A stretch of 64,000 bases of DNA from the NCBI RefSeq assembly GCF_019303535.1, contig NZ_JACCIU010000002.1:1-64000 (forward strand), read 5' to 3'. The position numbers and the translations under genes are program-made. The notes beneath the pieces were generated by a model that did not search any database, had not been told where the DNA came from, and saw only the letters and a program-made list of their open reading frames with translations. Of the stretch, positions 61,055-64,000 are shown one piece after another. The first letter of the stretch is position 1, and every line of letters starts with the position of its first letter. The DNA is from Lactobacillus sp. Sy-1. Its GTDB lineage: Bacteria > Bacillota > Bacilli > Lactobacillales > Lactobacillaceae.

Positions 61055-61552
61055 ATGAACAATATTTTAAAAAAAGCCATTACATATTCATTATTAGCAA
61101 CCACTGGATTCGGGTTAATTAGCTTTTCAGACCAAAACGTCCAAGCTAAATCAGTGCCAGCCACTCAAAAATCCATTCGCGGGACTTGGTACAACTACAA
61201 TAAATACAATAATTCCACTAACAACGGTGGCCTAGGTAAGAAATTCGCTAAACTTACAATCAATAGTAAGTCATTCACTTGGAATGGCCACCATTTTGAT
61301 AATTCTGCCGGTACCAGAAAAAAACTGTATTATTTATTCGACTCTAAGAATCCAGTAAAAACTGGCTTTAGTGATGGGCTTGCAGCATGGACCAAGAAAA
61401 TGAAAATTAACGGCAAATACCAAACCGTTCTGGTAACCTACCAAAGAATGCTTTTCTTTCAGGTATTTACTAAAAAACCAGTTAAACATGATTATTCATA
61501 CACACTAAAGGGAAAGAAAGCAGATAATTACCAATACTACATTGGTCGTTAG
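61055..61552 (+). CDS. Secreted protein with GTWY motif, paralogue of the 26250 product
   Basis: A 165-residue protein with signal peptide (cleavage near VQAKS, about 31). IRGTWYNYN at the mature start and KMKINGKYQTVLVTY plus KKPVKHDYSYTLK at the end match the 26250-26780 product. AGGAGG precedes the ATG, and a palindrome lies upstream. Function unknown; predicted beta-rich. Confidence 0.75.
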   Translation: MNNILKKAITYSLLATTGFGLISFSDQNVQAKSVPATQKSIRGTWYNYNKYNNSTNNGGLGKKFAKLTINSKSFTWNGHHFDNSAGTRKKLYYLFDSKNPVKTGFSDGLAAWTKKMKINGKYQTVLVTYQRMLFFQVFTKKPVKHDYSYTLKGKKADNYQYYIGR

Positions 61553-61585
61553 TAAATTAAGTGTGCCCATTGTCTAAAAAATTAA

Positions 61586-61633
61586 AAAGGACTAGATTAG
61601 TAATTAATTTTTTTACTAATCTAGTCCTTTTTA
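61586..61633. terminator. Bidirectional terminator
   Basis: A long perfect stem (AAAAAGGACTAGATTAGTA with complement) between convergent genes; the stop of the 61621 gene lies inside it. Confidence 0.9.
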
Positions 61634-62031
61634 TTCTGGTTTTGAATTAGCAGCCGTTTAACTTTCTTAATTATAATTTCAACATCCTCATAACTTAAAC
61701 CACATTCATTTTTGTATTCACGACCACTTTTAGAGATTTCCCCTTTTTCATTAATATACCACTTTATAATTATTCCTTGTAATGCGTTAATTCCAGTACT
61801 TTTGTTTTCTTCACCATTATCATCTAGAATGGCAATCTGAAACCGATTCTTACCACTTGGATTATTAGTAAATGAATATTCATAATAGTGATTGGATAGG
61901 ATTAAAGCATGTAATATAAAGTGCTCAACAGCATTACAGTAAACTAAGCATTCTTTGCTCTGCCATTTTTTAAGGGTTTCTTCATCTATTCCATTTAGAT
62001 CACTAGCAGATTTATTACCAATATTATGCAT
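61621..62031 (-). CDS. Hypothetical cytoplasmic protein
   Basis: A 136-residue soluble protein. KKWQSKECLVYCNAVEHFILHALI and SYEDVEIIIKKVKRLL are helical, with a beta-rich centre. No family recognised and no signal peptide. The ribosome site is weak (AAAGAATG), so the start is uncertain. Confidence 0.55.
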   Translation of the reverse strand: MHNIGNKSASDLNGIDEETLKKWQSKECLVYCNAVEHFILHALILSNHYYEYSFTNNPSGKNRFQIAILDDNGEENKSTGINALQGIIIKWYINEKGEISKSGREYKNECGLSYEDVEIIIKKVKRLLIQNQNKKD

Positions 62032-62188
62032 GAAACATTCTTTAATATTATGCTTGAATAATGATGAAAATATCTATGTTAAATAAAAACATCGCTAATC
62101 CATAAATTAATATTCATAATAGCAATTAGGTAATACTAGTGCCTGTACTATAAAATACTAATATTCAAAAACGATTAAAAACCAAAAA

Positions 62189-62230
62189 TAGTCTTCGATA
62201 AAATAATTAGTAATTATCGAAGACTATTCT
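62189..62230 (-). terminator. Terminator of the 62265 gene
   Basis: A 15-base perfect repeat AATAGTCTTCGATAA with its complement just downstream of the minus-strand stop. Confidence 0.88.
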
Positions 62231-62264
62231 TGTGTTAATAATATTAAATTATAATCTAAAAATG

Positions 62265-62708
62265 CTACTTTGCATTCAAAGTTTTCGGAACCATTTGAAA
62301 AAGATAAAAGTTACCAAGTCCCTTTACGTTAAGCATTTTACCATTCTTCTTAAAAATAAATATTGCCGCCTGAGCAAAAAAATTTGATTTAATGTAGTAA
62401 GTACCATTAGTTTCTTTATACTGTGGATTAGAACCTAGCATCGGTCGAAAACTTTTATATTTTTTATTTGATCCATAGTAAAATTCGTTAAAATTTACCG
62501 CATCTTTATTAAGGGTAAATCCGGTACGATAGTACTTACCATATTTGACATTATTTTTATCAGCACGATTATGTTTAACTGAGATCCAATTTCCAGAAAA
62601 CCCATCTGGGATTCCATCCTTCCATTCATCAGCACTAACAGTAGCTGAAGTTATGCATCCAAAAGCCACGAAAACTAAGGATACCAGTAACAGTTTTCTT
62701 AAATTCAT
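62265..62708 (-). CDS. Small secreted protein, GIP-type family
   Basis: A 147-residue protein with signal peptide (cleavage near VSAD, about 27). The mature start EWKDGIPDGFSGNWISVKH resembles the 59523 and 41334 products. AGGAG 7-8 bases upstream selects ATG 62708 over ATG 62729. It has its own terminator. Function unknown. Confidence 0.73.
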   Translation of the reverse strand: MNLRKLLLVSLVFVAFGCITSATVSADEWKDGIPDGFSGNWISVKHNRADKNNVKYGKYYRTGFTLNKDAVNFNEFYYGSNKKYKSFRPMLGSNPQYKETNGTYYIKSNFFAQAAIFIFKKNGKMLNVKGLGNFYLFQMVPKTLNAK

Positions 62709-62892
62709 CAAAATCACTCCTATGTACAAATAGTATTAAATCATTATTCTAAATTAATTATACCAATTTATTAGTTGCAATCCTATTAATTTTATTTAAT
62801 CCCGATAATTCAATCATTTCATTTAACCTTTGTGATTTTTTAATACATCAATTATAATTAGTATATAAAAATTAAATCATAGTTAGAAAGAG

Positions 62893-63798
62893 ATGATTAC
62901 TATTAAAGTTCAAAAATACCTATTAGCTGGTTTAGCTGCCGCAGCGATGGTTAGCATCTACAGTCAAAGTGCGGATGCCAAACGAGTTACATATCAATTT
63001 AAAGGTGGTTACAGCACCTTTTACAATAATTTACCTAAGGGGTCGCAAACGTTTAAGAATGTCCATTCATTTAAAGCCAAAAATCAAAAAGGTGATTACG
63101 TCTTTGTAACTAAAATTCAAAAATATAAAAATGTAAAATATGCAAAAATAGGTGATAATTGGGTTCGCCTTAGTTCATTAACTAAGTACAAGCCAAAGAA
63201 ATCATCAATTAAAAACAGTACCACCACCCCTAAAAAACAAGCAAATTCTAATAAGCAAGCCACTAGTTCCATTAATTGGGAAGACTCTAATAACGTTAAT
63301 AATGCTGTCCAAGCTACGTTTAATTACTTGAACCAATGTAGAACTCAAGCTGGGATCAGCGGGCTGAAAATGAATGATAAGTTACAACAAATTGCTCAAA
63401 AAAGATCAGAACAATTAATCACTAATTTCTCTCACCAAGATAATAATGGCAAAGATGCCGCTGAAGAAGTTGCAAATAGCCTTGGATACAACAATTTATT
63501 TGGCGTGTCTGGCGAAAACATTGCTGAATTTTCTGCGAATAGCGGATCGGTCCAAAGTATTGGTGAGGAAGGAATTAGGTTGTTCCAGTCTGAAGGTCCA
63601 TACAAGAATGATGGTAAAGAACATGGACACTACGTAAATGATATGGCCCCCTTCTACACTGATGTTGGAATCGGGTTTAGTTATGATCCTAAAACTGGTA
63701 ACGGTTTTCTATGTGTAAACTTTGGTGGAATGGACCTTAGTCAATTTGCATCTAATCCAAATATTAAGTTTGTTGATGATGATGGTTCTGATGACTAA
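62893..63798 (+). CDS. Secreted CAP (SCP-like) domain protein
   Basis: A 301-residue protein: signal peptide (cleavage near ADAK, about 29), a basic module (about 30-115), a Thr/Lys/Asn linker, and a CAP domain (about 140-285). The CAP domain contains YLNQCRTQAGISGLKMNDKL, FSHQDNNG with the cavity His, GENIAEF with the Glu, and DVGIGF. It is a second, divergent relative of the CAP protein at 55669. The start is uncertain: ATG 62893 is only 2 bases after AGAAAGAG. The tail is acidic (DDDGSDD). Confidence 0.8.
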   Translation: MITIKVQKYLLAGLAAAAMVSIYSQSADAKRVTYQFKGGYSTFYNNLPKGSQTFKNVHSFKAKNQKGDYVFVTKIQKYKNVKYAKIGDNWVRLSSLTKYKPKKSSIKNSTTTPKKQANSNKQATSSINWEDSNNVNNAVQATFNYLNQCRTQAGISGLKMNDKLQQIAQKRSEQLITNFSHQDNNGKDAAEEVANSLGYNNLFGVSGENIAEFSANSGSVQSIGEEGIRLFQSEGPYKNDGKEHGHYVNDMAPFYTDVGIGFSYDPKTGNGFLCVNFGGMDLSQFASNPNIKFVDDDGSDD

Positions 63799-63862
63799 TG
63801 GAAATCATTAATATCAAATAAAATATCATTTTTAAATTACACGATCCATGGAGATTATCGAC

Positions 63863-64000
63863 ATGAAAAAATCTATTTTAAAAATGGCCATTATGGCCAC
63901 TCTAGGTATTAGCGGAACCGGAATTGTATCTCAAAGCTTCTCTCCCAACCAATTCGTTGCCCATGCAGACGGACTAGTTGCCTACCTAAGCGAAGAAGAC
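63863..64000 (+). CDS. Secreted protein, N-terminal part only
   Basis: The first 46 residues of a gene that continues past the right edge. Signal peptide (MKKSILKMAIMATLGISG, cleavage near AHAD). GGAG precedes the ATG by about 10 bases. Nothing more can be said about the mature protein. Confidence 0.65.
   Translation, partial: MKKSILKMAIMATLGISGTGIVSQSFSPNQFVAHADGLVAYLSEED

Overview
The window reads as a chromosome segment of a low-GC, heterofermentative lactic acid bacterium (Lactobacillaceae, perhaps close to Apilactobacillus or Fructilactobacillus; the genus is an inference). The support is a PepN aminopeptidase, two NADH oxidases, an L-2-hydroxyisocaproate-type dehydrogenase, many short secreted proteins with Gram-positive signal peptides, Firmicutes-type T-box and attenuator leaders, strong AGGAGG ribosome sites and frequent TTG starts. 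No rRNA, tRNA or CRISPR array was seen.

Region 1 (1-13 kb) is metabolic: the start of pepN, a metF-like gene behind a structured leader, aspartokinase and homoserine dehydrogenase on the minus strand, and divergently threonine synthase, homoserine kinase and an ACT-domain protein, giving the path from aspartate to threonine. A YdjM-like membrane protein, a glutathione peroxidase, two Cys42-type NADH oxidases and a tautomerase follow.

Region 2 (13-33 kb) is mainly transport and redox: an alpha-carbonic anhydrase, a TetR regulator in tandem with a secreted ADP-ribosyltransferase, a polar amino acid ABC importer, a macro-domain protein, a LysR/APC permease pair, a peptidase C26 plus peptide-binding lipoprotein pair, and a NhaC-type transporter under a T-box with an apparent UAC (tyrosine) specifier. 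Two transport operons each carry a short translated leader ORF followed by an intrinsic terminator. The first encodes two Cys-Cys pairs and has a sequence able to form a competing antiterminator, a classic attenuation layout.

Region 3 (33-43 kb) is accessory: a possible PUA-like protein, a DUF4041/GIY-YIG protein, a DsbA-like protein, an Old Yellow Enzyme, PnuC, an SGNH hydrolase, two paralogous MerR regulators and an aldo/keto reductase. It also holds two simple-sequence tandem arrays.

Region 4 (43-54.5 kb) is a defence island. A single-chain Type ISP restriction-modification enzyme (LlaGI/LlaBIII-like) on the plus strand converges, across an internally deleted insertion sequence, on a minus-strand run of four genes: a McrB-like AAA+ motor, a DUF2357/PD-(D/E)xK McrC-like nuclease, a CD-NTase and an S-4TM membrane effector. 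The last two look like a minimal CBASS. Their direct abutment with a McrBC-like pair is the most interesting gene arrangement here.

Region 5 (54.5-64 kb) is a secretome island: eight signal-peptide proteins including two CAP-domain proteins, a Lys/Ser-rich surface-type protein and several members of a small secreted family that recurs elsewhere in the window, plus a 52-residue small ORF and a candidate small RNA with its own promoter and terminator.
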